DNA of 64,000 nt from Leptospira sp. GIMC2001 (GTDB taxonomy: Bacteria > Spirochaetota > Leptospiria > Leptospirales > Leptospiraceae): positions 3,155,559 through 3,219,558 of the forward strand of contig NZ_CP115468.1 of NCBI RefSeq assembly GCF_028462125.1. The letters are read 5' to 3'. The position numbers were made by a program, and so were the translations under genes. Positions 53,799 through 62,784 of the stretch are shown piece after piece. Position 1 is the first letter of the stretch. The number at the start of each line of letters is the position of its first letter. The notes under the pieces were generated by a model, which worked only from the letters and a program-made list of their open reading frames with translations, searched no databases and was not told the DNA's origin.

Positions 53799-56321
53799 AT
53801 GAAAAGACTACAATTTATTACTATCATACTTTTTTCGGTGATATCCTATTCGATTTTCGCTCAACCAACCAACAATCAAACGACTGCGCCTTCGGAAGAT
53901 TCTAAAACCAGCAAAGATGGAAATTTAGAAAATTCATCAAAAGAAAAAACTTCAGATAATGAAGGAAAAGAATCTGCAGTTGAAGAAAGTTCCAGTGAAG
54001 TCGAGGACTCGGAAGAAAATAAAAAATGGTCTCGAACTGAGATACAGGTGATCGGCAACAAAAAGGGAGATCTCAAAAGAATACCTGGATCGGCAACAAT
54101 TGTTGGTAAAGAATTTCTTGATCAGAATCGACCCACTGATGCAACAGAAGTTATGCGAAGAATTCCAGGCTCTTCGATCCGATACCAAGATCCAGCAGGT
54201 TTAACTTTGAACCTAGGCTTTCGAGGAATTAGTAGCGAGGTTTCCAGAAAAGTATTGGTTCTTGAAGATGGTGTCCCTGTCTCCCTCAATCCTTATGGCG
54301 AGCCTGAAATGTATTACGTACCTTCTATAGAAAGAATGGAAAGGATTGAAGTCGTTAAAGGTTCGGGTTCCATTTTATTTGGGCCATCGACTATTGGTGG
54401 AGTTGTGAATTTTGTCACTCGAAGACCACCCATTGAACCCACTCTGACATCTACTACAATTGGCGGAGAGAATGGATACTTCTCACAATACCTCGCTTAC
54501 GGTGGAACATTTGGCAATACTGGTTTCGACATATCTGTTCTTAGAAAACAAGGAGACGGATTTAGAGATCATCAATCATTTTTTGTCAATGAAGTAAACC
54601 TTAAGACTATCACGCAATTGAATGAGAAGCATGCATTCACAACCAAGATTGGAATGCATCAACAAGAAGCTAACATAACTTATATTGGTCAAACAACAGC
54701 GCAATTTTGGAACAACCCAAAATTCAATGCTGCTGAACAAGATGTTCGCGAAATCGAAAGATACCAAACTGTTTTGGGTCATGAATATACTATATCAGAT
54801 AAAGCAAGAGTTGTCACAAAATTCTACGCGAATCAAACAAAACGAAATTGGGCAAGACAAAACTACAGCCGTAATGTCAGACTTGGTGAGAGAAAACCAT
54901 CCGATACCGTAGCTGAATATGATTCAGAACCATATGGAGATCGCGTCGGTGACACTGTATGGATGCGCGGAGCCAATGCCTTTCGTAATCGAAGATATCG
55001 ATCTTTGGGTCTTGAGACAAAATTGGAATTGGATTTTGATCTGCTCTCCATGAACCATCAGATTGATATGGGAGCTCGTTACCACTACGATTATGCTGAA
55101 GCACAACTTTTGACTGGACCGCTAACTCCTGATTATGCGATCTGGCCAAATAATGATCTAAGTCGGACTCCAACTCTAATCTCTTCGCCATATAGCTTAG
55201 CAAAATCTGGAGAACTTCGTGATGATGAAGTGAGACAGGCAAAGGCACTTGCCGTGTTTATTCAAGATAGAATTGGAATCACCGATCGCTTTGCAATTAT
55301 CCCAGGTGTTCGTCACGAGACTATTTCGCAGACAAGACTGATCCGACGCAGAAGAGCCAATTTCAATCCTGATACTTTTGCAGTATCTGGGAATACGGTT
55401 GCGCAAATTGACCGAGAAGGTAAAAATCAAACTTCTGTCGTAATACCTGGATTCGGAACCACTTACGATATCACTCGTGATTTTACTTGGTTTGCTGGAG
55501 TCCATAAAGGATTCGCGCCAGCAAGATACGAATCCGCAATAAGTCCAGATGGAGAAGACATCGCACTTAAGCCCGAAACATCTTGGAATTATGAGTCTGG
55601 CGTTCGGGGAAAACTTACCAAATACTATCAAGTTCAACTAACAGGATATATGCTGGATTTTAATGATCAAATTATAAACTCTTCAGCTGCAGGTGGAAAT
55701 TTCGGATCCAGACCTGTCAATGCCGGTCGTAGCATCCACAAAGGTGTGGAAGTAGATATGGTTTTTGATTTTGGAAAATTCAATGGAATCAAATGGGATA
55801 TTCCTTTTGAAGTAATCTATTCAAGAAATGAAGCAAAATCGAATCAGTATACATATAACTTAAAAGCCTTGTTGGATGGAAATCTAGATCCTAGGCAGCA
55901 AGTAGATACAAATGGAAATATGTTGCCTTATGTTTCGAGAGATGTTGTGTCCATTTCTCTTGGAACTAAAGCACCTAACGGATTCTATGTTCGTGGAGAG
56001 TGGCAATACTTTTCCAAGCAATACCATGATTTAGAAAATACAAATACTTTCTATGGTTATGACCGCTATGCTGCAGCTAGTTCCGATATAGCAAGAACAG
56101 GAACCTATCTAGGTTATGCCTCCGATGCGAACGGATTGAACGGAGTCATTCCTGCTCATGAATTGGTTCATATTTCGATTGGACTTCAAAAAGAAACTTG
56201 GTCGATTTTCTTGGTTGCAAAAAATATTCTGGATCGCAAATACATATCTTCGAGATTGCCAGAAGGAATTCAACCAGGTCCTTTTAGACAGGTGAATCTT
56301 GGTTTAAGCTTGTATCTCTAA
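53799..56321 (+). CDS. TonB-dependent outer-membrane receptor, FecA-like
   Basis: An 840-residue receptor. The signal peptide (residues 1-22) ends IFAQ. An acidic Ser/Glu-rich linker of about 50 residues follows, then a TonB-box-like TEIQVIG near residue 80, the plug domain and a 22-strand barrel that ends VNLGLSLYL with the usual C-terminal aromatic/Leu. The plug has GVPVSLNPYGEPEMYYVPS and GPSTIGGVVNFVTRRPP, which match the FecA ferric-citrate receptor subgroup. Iron uptake is supported by the Fur-like box upstream. The ligand itself is not proven; no fecBCD or sigma/anti-sigma genes are adjacent. The 3' end overlaps the convergent gene by 18 bases. Confidence 0.92.
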   Translation: MKRLQFITIILFSVISYSIFAQPTNNQTTAPSEDSKTSKDGNLENSSKEKTSDNEGKESAVEESSSEVEDSEENKKWSRTEIQVIGNKKGDLKRIPGSATIVGKEFLDQNRPTDATEVMRRIPGSSIRYQDPAGLTLNLGFRGISSEVSRKVLVLEDGVPVSLNPYGEPEMYYVPSIERMERIEVVKGSGSILFGPSTIGGVVNFVTRRPPIEPTLTSTTIGGENGYFSQYLAYGGTFGNTGFDISVLRKQGDGFRDHQSFFVNEVNLKTITQLNEKHAFTTKIGMHQQEANITYIGQTTAQFWNNPKFNAAEQDVREIERYQTVLGHEYTISDKARVVTKFYANQTKRNWARQNYSRNVRLGERKPSDTVAEYDSEPYGDRVGDTVWMRGANAFRNRRYRSLGLETKLELDFDLLSMNHQIDMGARYHYDYAEAQLLTGPLTPDYAIWPNNDLSRTPTLISSPYSLAKSGELRDDEVRQAKALAVFIQDRIGITDRFAIIPGVRHETISQTRLIRRRRANFNPDTFAVSGNTVAQIDREGKNQTSVVIPGFGTTYDITRDFTWFAGVHKGFAPARYESAISPDGEDIALKPETSWNYESGVRGKLTKYYQVQLTGYMLDFNDQIINSSAAGGNFGSRPVNAGRSIHKGVEVDMVFDFGKFNGIKWDIPFEVIYSRNEAKSNQYTYNLKALLDGNLDPRQQVDTNGNMLPYVSRDVVSISLGTKAPNGFYVRGEWQYFSKQYHDLENTNTFYGYDRYAAASSDIARTGTYLGYASDANGLNGVIPAHELVHISIGLQKETWSIFLVAKNILDRKYISSRLPEGIQPGPFRQVNLGLSLYL

Positions 56322-57758
56322 GTCGTTCAAAGATTGGAATTGGTTTATCAAATCTTGGTGAATCAATTCCAACTGAGTTTTATCTTTGATACCTAGCAGC
56401 GGTAGACAATTCACATCCAAGTAGATAAACTTCTCTCGCTCTTTTTCCTTCTTAATTAGATATTCACTTATATGTAGAATTCCAGCTTCTAAACGAATTT
56501 CAATGGGGCTAGAGAGTGGACGAGGATAATTCTTAATTAAGGATACCAACTCAACAGAGTATCCCCACTTCTCAGCGACCATTGCCCCAACTTGTGCATT
56601 CGATACACCCATGTGAATTTCTTCTAAAGTCGTGTTAGATATGGATTGAACAAGTTCTGGATGCAAAGAATAAATAATTAATTTACCTAGATTATGAAAC
56701 ATTCCAGCCAAATACAAACGTTCCAGAGAAACAGTCGGACTCAATATAATTCCGAGTTGTCTTGCATAATAAGCGCATTTTCTTGAGATATCCCAGAATA
56801 ATTTAAAATCATTATATCTATTTTCTAAAATTTTTCGAGTTGATGATGCAGCAATCGCTTGATAAACACCATCTTGTCCAAGAGATTCAATTGCTACTGA
56901 TAATGAATCGAATTGAATTTTCTTCTCAGAAAAAATATTCGCTTCTCTCAGAATCTCAGCTGTAAGACCAGGATCTCGTTCCAAAAATTCTATAACTTTT
57001 TCCTTTTTATAATCATTACTTTGAATATATGATAATAAGGCTTGAATGTCCTGAGAAAAAACTGGCATAACCGTTACTTCTTCCATGACACGATTGTGGA
57101 TCTTCTCTAGACTTTCTGGTCGGCGGATCGAAAAAGGTATAAATAATTCCGACCGTGTGATTCCATTTTTGGATTCAATAATAAAATTATTCGCGGCAAT
57201 TCCAGCATTTTTCAATAATTGAATATTCAAAACTATACCCAAGCCAGCACCTTCTTCATCACTTCCAAATATCTCAAATGCTTCAGCCATTGTACTTAGA
57301 TTGGAAGCATTTTGAATTCTCTCGCTTGCTCTGAGTTTCTCTTCCTCTGTCATCTCAACATTATTGGATACATGAAGGCGAATTCCTTTTTGCTCGATAT
57401 CCAATCCGAATTCAACATACATACTTTCTTTTTCTAAGATATTTTTGAATTCCTTGATTTTGACGACTGCCTCTTCCTTAAATGTATTGATCAACCTTTC
57501 GTAGTCGTCGCTATTATGGATATTCATCGTTTCTCGTTGGAAATAGACTCTCTTTAGATTTGCCTTAGATGAATTGTTGATGAGTTCATTTAGAACTGTA
57601 GCTACAATATTTTCGAGATAGTTTAGATGGTATTCGGCTAAGGTTTGGCCAAGTAGAGTGAGAATAATCTCTTCGTGCATAGGTTCAAATGCCGTGAAGC
57701 GGATGGAAACCGATTGATTTTGAGATAAATCCCCAGATAGTTCCAACAATGTCTTCAT
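56304..57758 (-). CDS. GHKL ATPase-like domain fused to an HDOD domain
   Basis: A 484-residue cytoplasmic protein. The N-terminal part (residues 1-215) looks like a GHKL ATP-binding domain without a phospho-accepting His: N-box-like VLNELINNSSKAN, then GAGLGIVLNIQLLK as the G2 box. The C-terminal part (about 220-425) is an HDOD domain, with the metal site reduced to HNLGK. HDOD proteins are thought to serve as signalling scaffolds. The combination suggests an ATP-sensing regulator, possibly of a SpoIIAB/RsbW-like kind, but the activity is unproven. Confidence 0.75.
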   Translation of the reverse strand: MKTLLELSGDLSQNQSVSIRFTAFEPMHEEIILTLLGQTLAEYHLNYLENIVATVLNELINNSSKANLKRVYFQRETMNIHNSDDYERLINTFKEEAVVKIKEFKNILEKESMYVEFGLDIEQKGIRLHVSNNVEMTEEEKLRASERIQNASNLSTMAEAFEIFGSDEEGAGLGIVLNIQLLKNAGIAANNFIIESKNGITRSELFIPFSIRRPESLEKIHNRVMEEVTVMPVFSQDIQALLSYIQSNDYKKEKVIEFLERDPGLTAEILREANIFSEKKIQFDSLSVAIESLGQDGVYQAIAASSTRKILENRYNDFKLFWDISRKCAYYARQLGIILSPTVSLERLYLAGMFHNLGKLIIYSLHPELVQSISNTTLEEIHMGVSNAQVGAMVAEKWGYSVELVSLIKNYPRPLSSPIEIRLEAGILHISEYLIKKEKEREKFIYLDVNCLPLLGIKDKTQLELIHQDLINQFQSLNDLEIQA

Positions 57759-57829
57759 AAAAGAAAAGATTCCTCGTTCGGAGCAGATAAATATTCAAAG
57801 AAAAATGAAAAAGCCCCGAAATTCATACT

Positions 57830-58951
57830 ATGAGGTCTTACTCTTTATTCTTCAATCTAATCTTACTACTCATTTTGGGAAATTGTGCCGGTTTTGTAAC
57901 TGAGACGTGGAAACCCCCAAAGGAATTTGATAGTTCTAATTCAGTTCGCGTTTTTCTTGGCAAGGCAGGAGATGAGACTCGTATCACAAGCGAAGGAATG
58001 ATTCAAGTGTACGACGTGAACGATCTTCTGATCAAGAAATCAATCGACATTCTTCAGATCAATCCAAGGTCTCTCAAAGCCAAAATTCGAATCAAACCAG
58101 AATCAGGAACTTTTACCTATAAGAACATTTCTTATAGAGGAGAAATCTGGATTGATCCAAACGATGGAGACGCATATGTCCTAAATATTGTTCCTCTGGA
58201 AAAATATTTATTGGCTGTAGTCCCATCCGAAATGCCAAACTCTTGGCCAGAAGAAGCTCTAAAAGCACAAGCAGTATGTGCGCGAACTTTTGTTATACGA
58301 GAAATGTTAAACAAGAAAAATCAACCTTACGATGTTGATACATCAACCTCTAGTCAAGTATATGGTGGTGTTGGAAAAGAACATCCTAGAACAACAAAGG
58401 CAGTTGAAGATACTCAAGGAACAATTCTAATTTATAAAGATGAACCGATTCACGCTTTCTTTCATTCGAATGCTGGCGGTTATACGGAGAGACCTGAGAA
58501 TGTTTGGGGTGGTAAAAATCTTCCCTACCTTGATCATGTAGAATCAGAATACGATCAGTACGCATCCAATTACTCTTGGCAACTAGATGTGCCAATTGAT
58601 AGTATGAACCGATCTCTCGCAAGCATTGGACTTGGACGAATCGAAAGTATTAATGTACTTGGTAGGAATCTTTCACAGCGTGTGGAGTTGCTAGAAGTGA
58701 TAGGTGAGAAAGGTTCTCGCAAGGTGAAAGGTGTAGATTTTCGTAAAATGCTCGGTTACGATAAAGTTAAGTCACTGAAATTTGGAATTAAAAAAGAATC
58801 GGATCGTTTCTTTATAAAGGGTCTAGGATTTGGACATGGAGTTGGATTAAGCCAATGGGGAGCACATGGAATGGCAAAGGATAATATCAACTATAGAAAT
58901 ATCCTAAGACATTACTATAAAGGTGCAGACCTCGCAAACATGGTCGAGTGA
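57830..58951 (+). CDS. SpoIID/LytB-domain lipoprotein
   Basis: A 373-residue protein. The lipobox is LILGNC with Cys19, so it is a lipoprotein. The SpoIID family domain is complete: VVPSEMPNSWPEEALKAQAV, ARTFVIRE, YGGVGKEHPRTTKAV and GLGFGHGVGLSQWGAHGMA. SpoIID-type proteins are lytic transglycosylases that cut denuded glycan strands of peptidoglycan. Here it probably acts on the periplasmic cell wall in growth or division; sporulation is not implied. It lies between two HDOD genes. Confidence 0.9.
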   Translation: MRSYSLFFNLILLLILGNCAGFVTETWKPPKEFDSSNSVRVFLGKAGDETRITSEGMIQVYDVNDLLIKKSIDILQINPRSLKAKIRIKPESGTFTYKNISYRGEIWIDPNDGDAYVLNIVPLEKYLLAVVPSEMPNSWPEEALKAQAVCARTFVIREMLNKKNQPYDVDTSTSSQVYGGVGKEHPRTTKAVEDTQGTILIYKDEPIHAFFHSNAGGYTERPENVWGGKNLPYLDHVESEYDQYASNYSWQLDVPIDSMNRSLASIGLGRIESINVLGRNLSQRVELLEVIGEKGSRKVKGVDFRKMLGYDKVKSLKFGIKKESDRFFIKGLGFGHGVGLSQWGAHGMAKDNINYRNILRHYYKGADLANMVE

Positions 58952-58997
58952 GTTATTGGTTTACGATTTATAGATCATTTACAGAATTGACTTTCTA

Positions 58998-59840
58998 ATG
59001 ATCAATGTAAGTAAATATTTAGAATCGATTCAAGATCTGACGATCATTCCTCCTGTTCTAATCTCTGTTCTGTCACTGAGTGACAACAATGAATTGTCTT
59101 TTGGTAAGCTTGAGAACATGGTCGGTTCCGATCAGGTTCTATCGGCTCGTCTTCTCAAGCTCGCTAACACTCCGTTTTTTAGTCGCGGCAATCCAGTTAC
59201 GAATATGAAACAAATCATCACACGTCTTGGATTCAAGACTGTGCGATCGATGATTGCAATGGCTATGTCAGACTCAATTTTTCAAAAAGGTAATTATAAA
59301 AAATTCAAAGATGAAGTCTGGCAACATTCTGTTGCAAAAGGAATTGTTGCACAATTTTTATGCGAAGATCTAAAACTCAAGAAAGAAGGTGAGTTTGCTT
59401 TGATTGGCGGACTCATGCAAGACCTTGGCAAAATTGTTCTTAATACAGTTGATCGAACTCGCTACATCGAAGTTCTAACCAATTACATTGAATCCGAGAA
59501 ATCAATTGAAGAAATTGAAATTGAATTATTTGGCGTTGATAATGTTGAGATGGGAGTTGCTGCTGGCGAATTGTGGAAGCTGCCAACTCCGATTATTGAA
59601 GTGATTCGCCAAAGGAACCTTCCTGTGCAAGAGCAAGAATTGTATATTCAAATCATCAATTTTGCAGGAACAATCGTCAAGCTTGCTGGATTTGGCAAAA
59701 AGACTCCGCAGATCGCAGAATCATATGAGCAATACTACAAACATTTTGCACTACCAGAAGATAAAATGAAAGGTTATCCTATGAGTTTTGCTACAAGACT
59801 TAACGATCATGACCTTTTCAAATTCTGTTCGGGTTTATAA
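58998..59840 (+). CDS. HDOD-domain signalling protein
   Basis: A 280-residue protein almost entirely one HDOD domain (LESIQDLTIIPPVL, LKLANTPFFSRG, ITRLGFKTVRSMI). In place of HD it has QDLGK, so it is not expected to be a phosphodiesterase. No other domain is fused to it. The start ATG has no strong ribosome-binding site. The downstream partner is unknown; the gene converges on the cyclase gene. Confidence 0.85.
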   Translation: MINVSKYLESIQDLTIIPPVLISVLSLSDNNELSFGKLENMVGSDQVLSARLLKLANTPFFSRGNPVTNMKQIITRLGFKTVRSMIAMAMSDSIFQKGNYKKFKDEVWQHSVAKGIVAQFLCEDLKLKKEGEFALIGGLMQDLGKIVLNTVDRTRYIEVLTNYIESEKSIEEIEIELFGVDNVEMGVAAGELWKLPTPIIEVIRQRNLPVQEQELYIQIINFAGTIVKLAGFGKKTPQIAESYEQYYKHFALPEDKMKGYPMSFATRLNDHDLFKFCSGL

Positions 59841-59858
59841 TCAATCGTTTGATCAATA

Positions 59859-59885
59859 GATTAACAAATTATTTATTTGCTAATC
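59859..59885. terminator. Possible two-way terminator between convergent genes
   Basis: GATTA-A-CAAAT and ATTTG-C-TAATC form a ten-pair stem with one mismatch and a short loop. It fills the gap between the HDOD and cyclase stops. The T-run is short, so confidence is low. Confidence 0.4.
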
Positions 59886-61124
59886 CTATTCTTTTACCTT
59901 ATAAATTTTATGAAGACCTTCTTTTCCTTTGATTGATATGTCATCGAACGATTCAAAACTATATTTCTTCTTGTGTTCATCACTTAAATCATTGTAAAAA
60001 TCTTCTGACACCAAAACTTCACCAGGTTTTGCTAAGGATTCAAGTCGAGAAGCCATATTCACTGTATCTCCAACAGCTGTATACGATAGCTTTTGGAATG
60101 AACCAACATTTCCAACCACAGCGATCCCTGAGGCTATTCCGATTCCAATTGACGGTCTAAATCCATATATTTCTTCCCATTTTGGAACCCATAAATCAAA
60201 AACAGATTGCATCTCGATTGCCGTATCAATGGCATCTTCCCTATGTGTTGATTTGTAAATAGGAGCACCAAACAGACACATGATGGAATCTCCGATATAT
60301 TTATCTACCATTCCGTTATAGCCTAATATCACTTCCGTAAGTGATGTGAAATATTCGTTTAGAAAAGAAATCACTTGTTCTGGTGCAAGTTTCTCAGAAA
60401 GAGAAGTATACCCACGAATATCGGTAAAAAGTACGGTGACTTCTTGACTCTGCCCTTTTTGATCCAAGCTGAAATTATTTGACAAAATGGATGTTACAAC
60501 TTGTGGATCAACATACATACCAAAAATTGATTGCATTTTCTTCTTTTCATTTTCTAAATTCAGCTTATTCTGAAATTCTTTTTCTAGTTCCATCTTCATT
60601 TTCTGAACTAAACTATTTAAATCTTCAATCTCGCCAAGAGACATACCATAAATACTCTGAAATCGAGTTATAGATTCGCGCATTTGTTTTTCTAGAATTT
60701 TATTTCTATAAACATCTCTCAAGATATTTCGAAATCTGAATTCCATCAAATCTTCTATAATTTCTGTTATAGAGAAAACATCAGTGACACCTTGCTTGAA
60801 TACATCAACAATAAATGAATGATCTTTCGTATCCGTAAAATAGACTAGCGGTGTCTCTCCACCAGATCCAATGATTTCGAAAACTTCTTCTAGAAGATCA
60901 TTCTCACTTAAATCTTGATTGGCAAAATTAGAACTGAGAATTACCAAATCGTAATTGTGTCGATTGATTTCCTCTTGGAAATTTTTATATTGAGTTCTTC
61001 GAGTAACTTCCGCATATCCTTCAAACCATTTTGACAACAAGTCTTGTAAAATCTTGCTAAACTTATCATCGGGTTCGCCGAATAAAATCGCGATCTTCTC
61101 TTCGCTCAGTCCAATATTGTCCAT
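59886..61124 (-). CDS. Class III adenylyl cyclase with N-terminal pseudo-receiver
   Basis: A 412-residue soluble protein. Residues 10-130 are receiver-like, but the acceptor Asp position is Ser (LVILSSNF), so phosphorylation there is unlikely. A coiled coil (145-200) leads to the class III cyclase domain. The metal-binding Asp residues are Asp235 (FTDIRGYT) and Asp279 (DKYIGDS). Lys275 and Thr349 (SYTAVGD) read the adenine base, and Asn356/Arg360 stabilise the transition state. ATP is therefore the expected substrate. The ATG at 61124 is used. The gene lies 67 bases downstream of the SulP gene on the same strand. Confidence 0.92.
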   Translation of the reverse strand: MDNIGLSEEKIAILFGEPDDKFSKILQDLLSKWFEGYAEVTRRTQYKNFQEEINRHNYDLVILSSNFANQDLSENDLLEEVFEIIGSGGETPLVYFTDTKDHSFIVDVFKQGVTDVFSITEIIEDLMEFRFRNILRDVYRNKILEKQMRESITRFQSIYGMSLGEIEDLNSLVQKMKMELEKEFQNKLNLENEKKKMQSIFGMYVDPQVVTSILSNNFSLDQKGQSQEVTVLFTDIRGYTSLSEKLAPEQVISFLNEYFTSLTEVILGYNGMVDKYIGDSIMCLFGAPIYKSTHREDAIDTAIEMQSVFDLWVPKWEEIYGFRPSIGIGIASGIAVVGNVGSFQKLSYTAVGDTVNMASRLESLAKPGEVLVSEDFYNDLSDEHKKKYSFESFDDISIKGKEGLHKIYKVKE

Positions 61125-61191
61125 CCGCTTGCCTACTTATAGCTTTTGGACAAAATTCTCAAGTCCTAAAGATTATGCAACAAAGGTCTTA

Positions 61192-62784
61192 TCATTTGGA
61201 ATGTCTACGCACGGACGTTTTGTATTCCGTATTTTGGTTCAAATTGCCCCATATAATATCAAAATTTACTCCTGACTGTTCGCAACGATTGATTATTGCA
61301 TAGATCGCTTCCATTGAAGTATGATCTATATAATTGCATTGATTGAAATCCAAAGTAAATTTATTATTTCCATTCTGAGATTCCTCTTCCAAAGATTTCA
61401 AAAAACCAAACGAATTGGAAAAAAGCAATGGAGAACGTATCGTCCAAGACTCTTTATTGGAATAGCTCCAATCTAATGTAAAAATCTGTTTTACATTAAC
61501 ACCAGAAATAACTTGGATTAAAATTTTTACTAGAATTCCCATGAGAATTCCAAACAATAAATCTACAACTAAGGTAAAAGCAATTGTTGTTATAAATACA
61601 ATCAATTGCTCTGGACCCTTTTTATAAATATGTATGAATTCTTTATGCGAAGCGAGTCTCCATCCAATCAATACCAATATAGCTGCAAGAGAAGCCATGG
61701 GAATCAATCTCAACAAATCTGGAATGAGCAAGAGAAAAACTAAGAGAAAGATACCATGAAAAAAATTGGACCAAATTGATCTTCCACCATTTTCAATATT
61801 GGCTTTACTTCTTACAATTTCTGCAATGATTGGAAATCCACCAATGGCACCTAATAGTGTATTTGCGATACCTTTTCCAATCAACTCTTTGTCCATATCA
61901 GTTCTGCGTTGCAGCGGATCTAACTGATCAACTGCCTGAGCACTCAACAAGGATTCAAGACTTGCAATAAAGAAAATCATTCCAGTATGAAACCAGAATT
62001 CGAATCGATTGATAACAGAAAAATCAGGGAAAATGATTGCAGAAGAAAGTGAATCTGGAATCTGAACAAGAAACTTTGGTCCAACCGTATATTCCGTTCC
62101 CATAAAAGTATAAACTTGATTGGTTCTAAGATGGAAAAACTCTTCCAAAAGAATTCCGATCAACACTGCAAATAAAGGAGCTGGAAGTTTTTTCATAAAT
62201 TTCCATTTCGAGATTTGGAAAAAAATCAATACAAGCATTGCACTTCCTCCAATGAGGAAAATTTCTGGATTGAGAGATGCTATGCCATTGGGTATTTCCA
62301 AAATCAATTCCCAAGGAGTTTTAGAATGAGGAGTCGCTCCAGTTAGTATATATATTTGTTTGGAAATTATGATTATTCCAATTGCTGTCATCATTCCGTG
62401 TATTACGGATGCGGGAAACAATCTTCCCAAGAATCCCTTCTTCCAGATCCCCATCAATATTTGAAGAACACCGACGACTACCAAGCAAGCAAGCATCCTC
62501 TTAAAACCCAATAAATTATTGCCATCACCTAATCCATCTATTGCGCCAAGCACAATTACGATCAGTCCCGCTGCCGGACCATTGATAGTAACATAGCTGC
62601 CACCAAAAATGGACGCAACAATTCCTCCTATGATTCCAGCAATTAAACCAGAAGTTGGTGGTGCACCGCTTGCAACAGCGATTCCCACACAAAGTGGCAA
62701 CGCAATCAAGAAAACAATAAATCCGGACATAATGTCCGTTCTGCCATATTTCTTCAGATCATTAATTATAGATTGAAAATTCAT
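61192..62784 (-). CDS. SulP-family anion transporter with STAS domain
   Basis: A 530-residue inner-membrane protein. The SulP core has the pattern IALPLCVGIAVASGAPPTSG and SYVTINGPAAGLIVIVLGA (residues about 25-85), with 10-12 membrane segments. A STAS domain follows from about residue 430 (FTLDFNQCNYIDHTSMEAI). SulP proteins carry sulfate, bicarbonate or other anions. The ATG overlaps the stop of the upstream small-subunit gene by four bases (ATGA), so transporter and complex-I-like subunits are made together. That context makes bicarbonate or another proton-coupled anion more interesting than sulfate, but the substrate is unproven. Confidence 0.93.
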   Translation of the reverse strand: MNFQSIINDLKKYGRTDIMSGFIVFLIALPLCVGIAVASGAPPTSGLIAGIIGGIVASIFGGSYVTINGPAAGLIVIVLGAIDGLGDGNNLLGFKRMLACLVVVGVLQILMGIWKKGFLGRLFPASVIHGMMTAIGIIIISKQIYILTGATPHSKTPWELILEIPNGIASLNPEIFLIGGSAMLVLIFFQISKWKFMKKLPAPLFAVLIGILLEEFFHLRTNQVYTFMGTEYTVGPKFLVQIPDSLSSAIIFPDFSVINRFEFWFHTGMIFFIASLESLLSAQAVDQLDPLQRRTDMDKELIGKGIANTLLGAIGGFPIIAEIVRSKANIENGGRSIWSNFFHGIFLLVFLLLIPDLLRLIPMASLAAILVLIGWRLASHKEFIHIYKKGPEQLIVFITTIAFTLVVDLLFGILMGILVKILIQVISGVNVKQIFTLDWSYSNKESWTIRSPLLFSNSFGFLKSLEEESQNGNNKFTLDFNQCNYIDHTSMEAIYAIINRCEQSGVNFDIIWGNLNQNTEYKTSVRRHSK

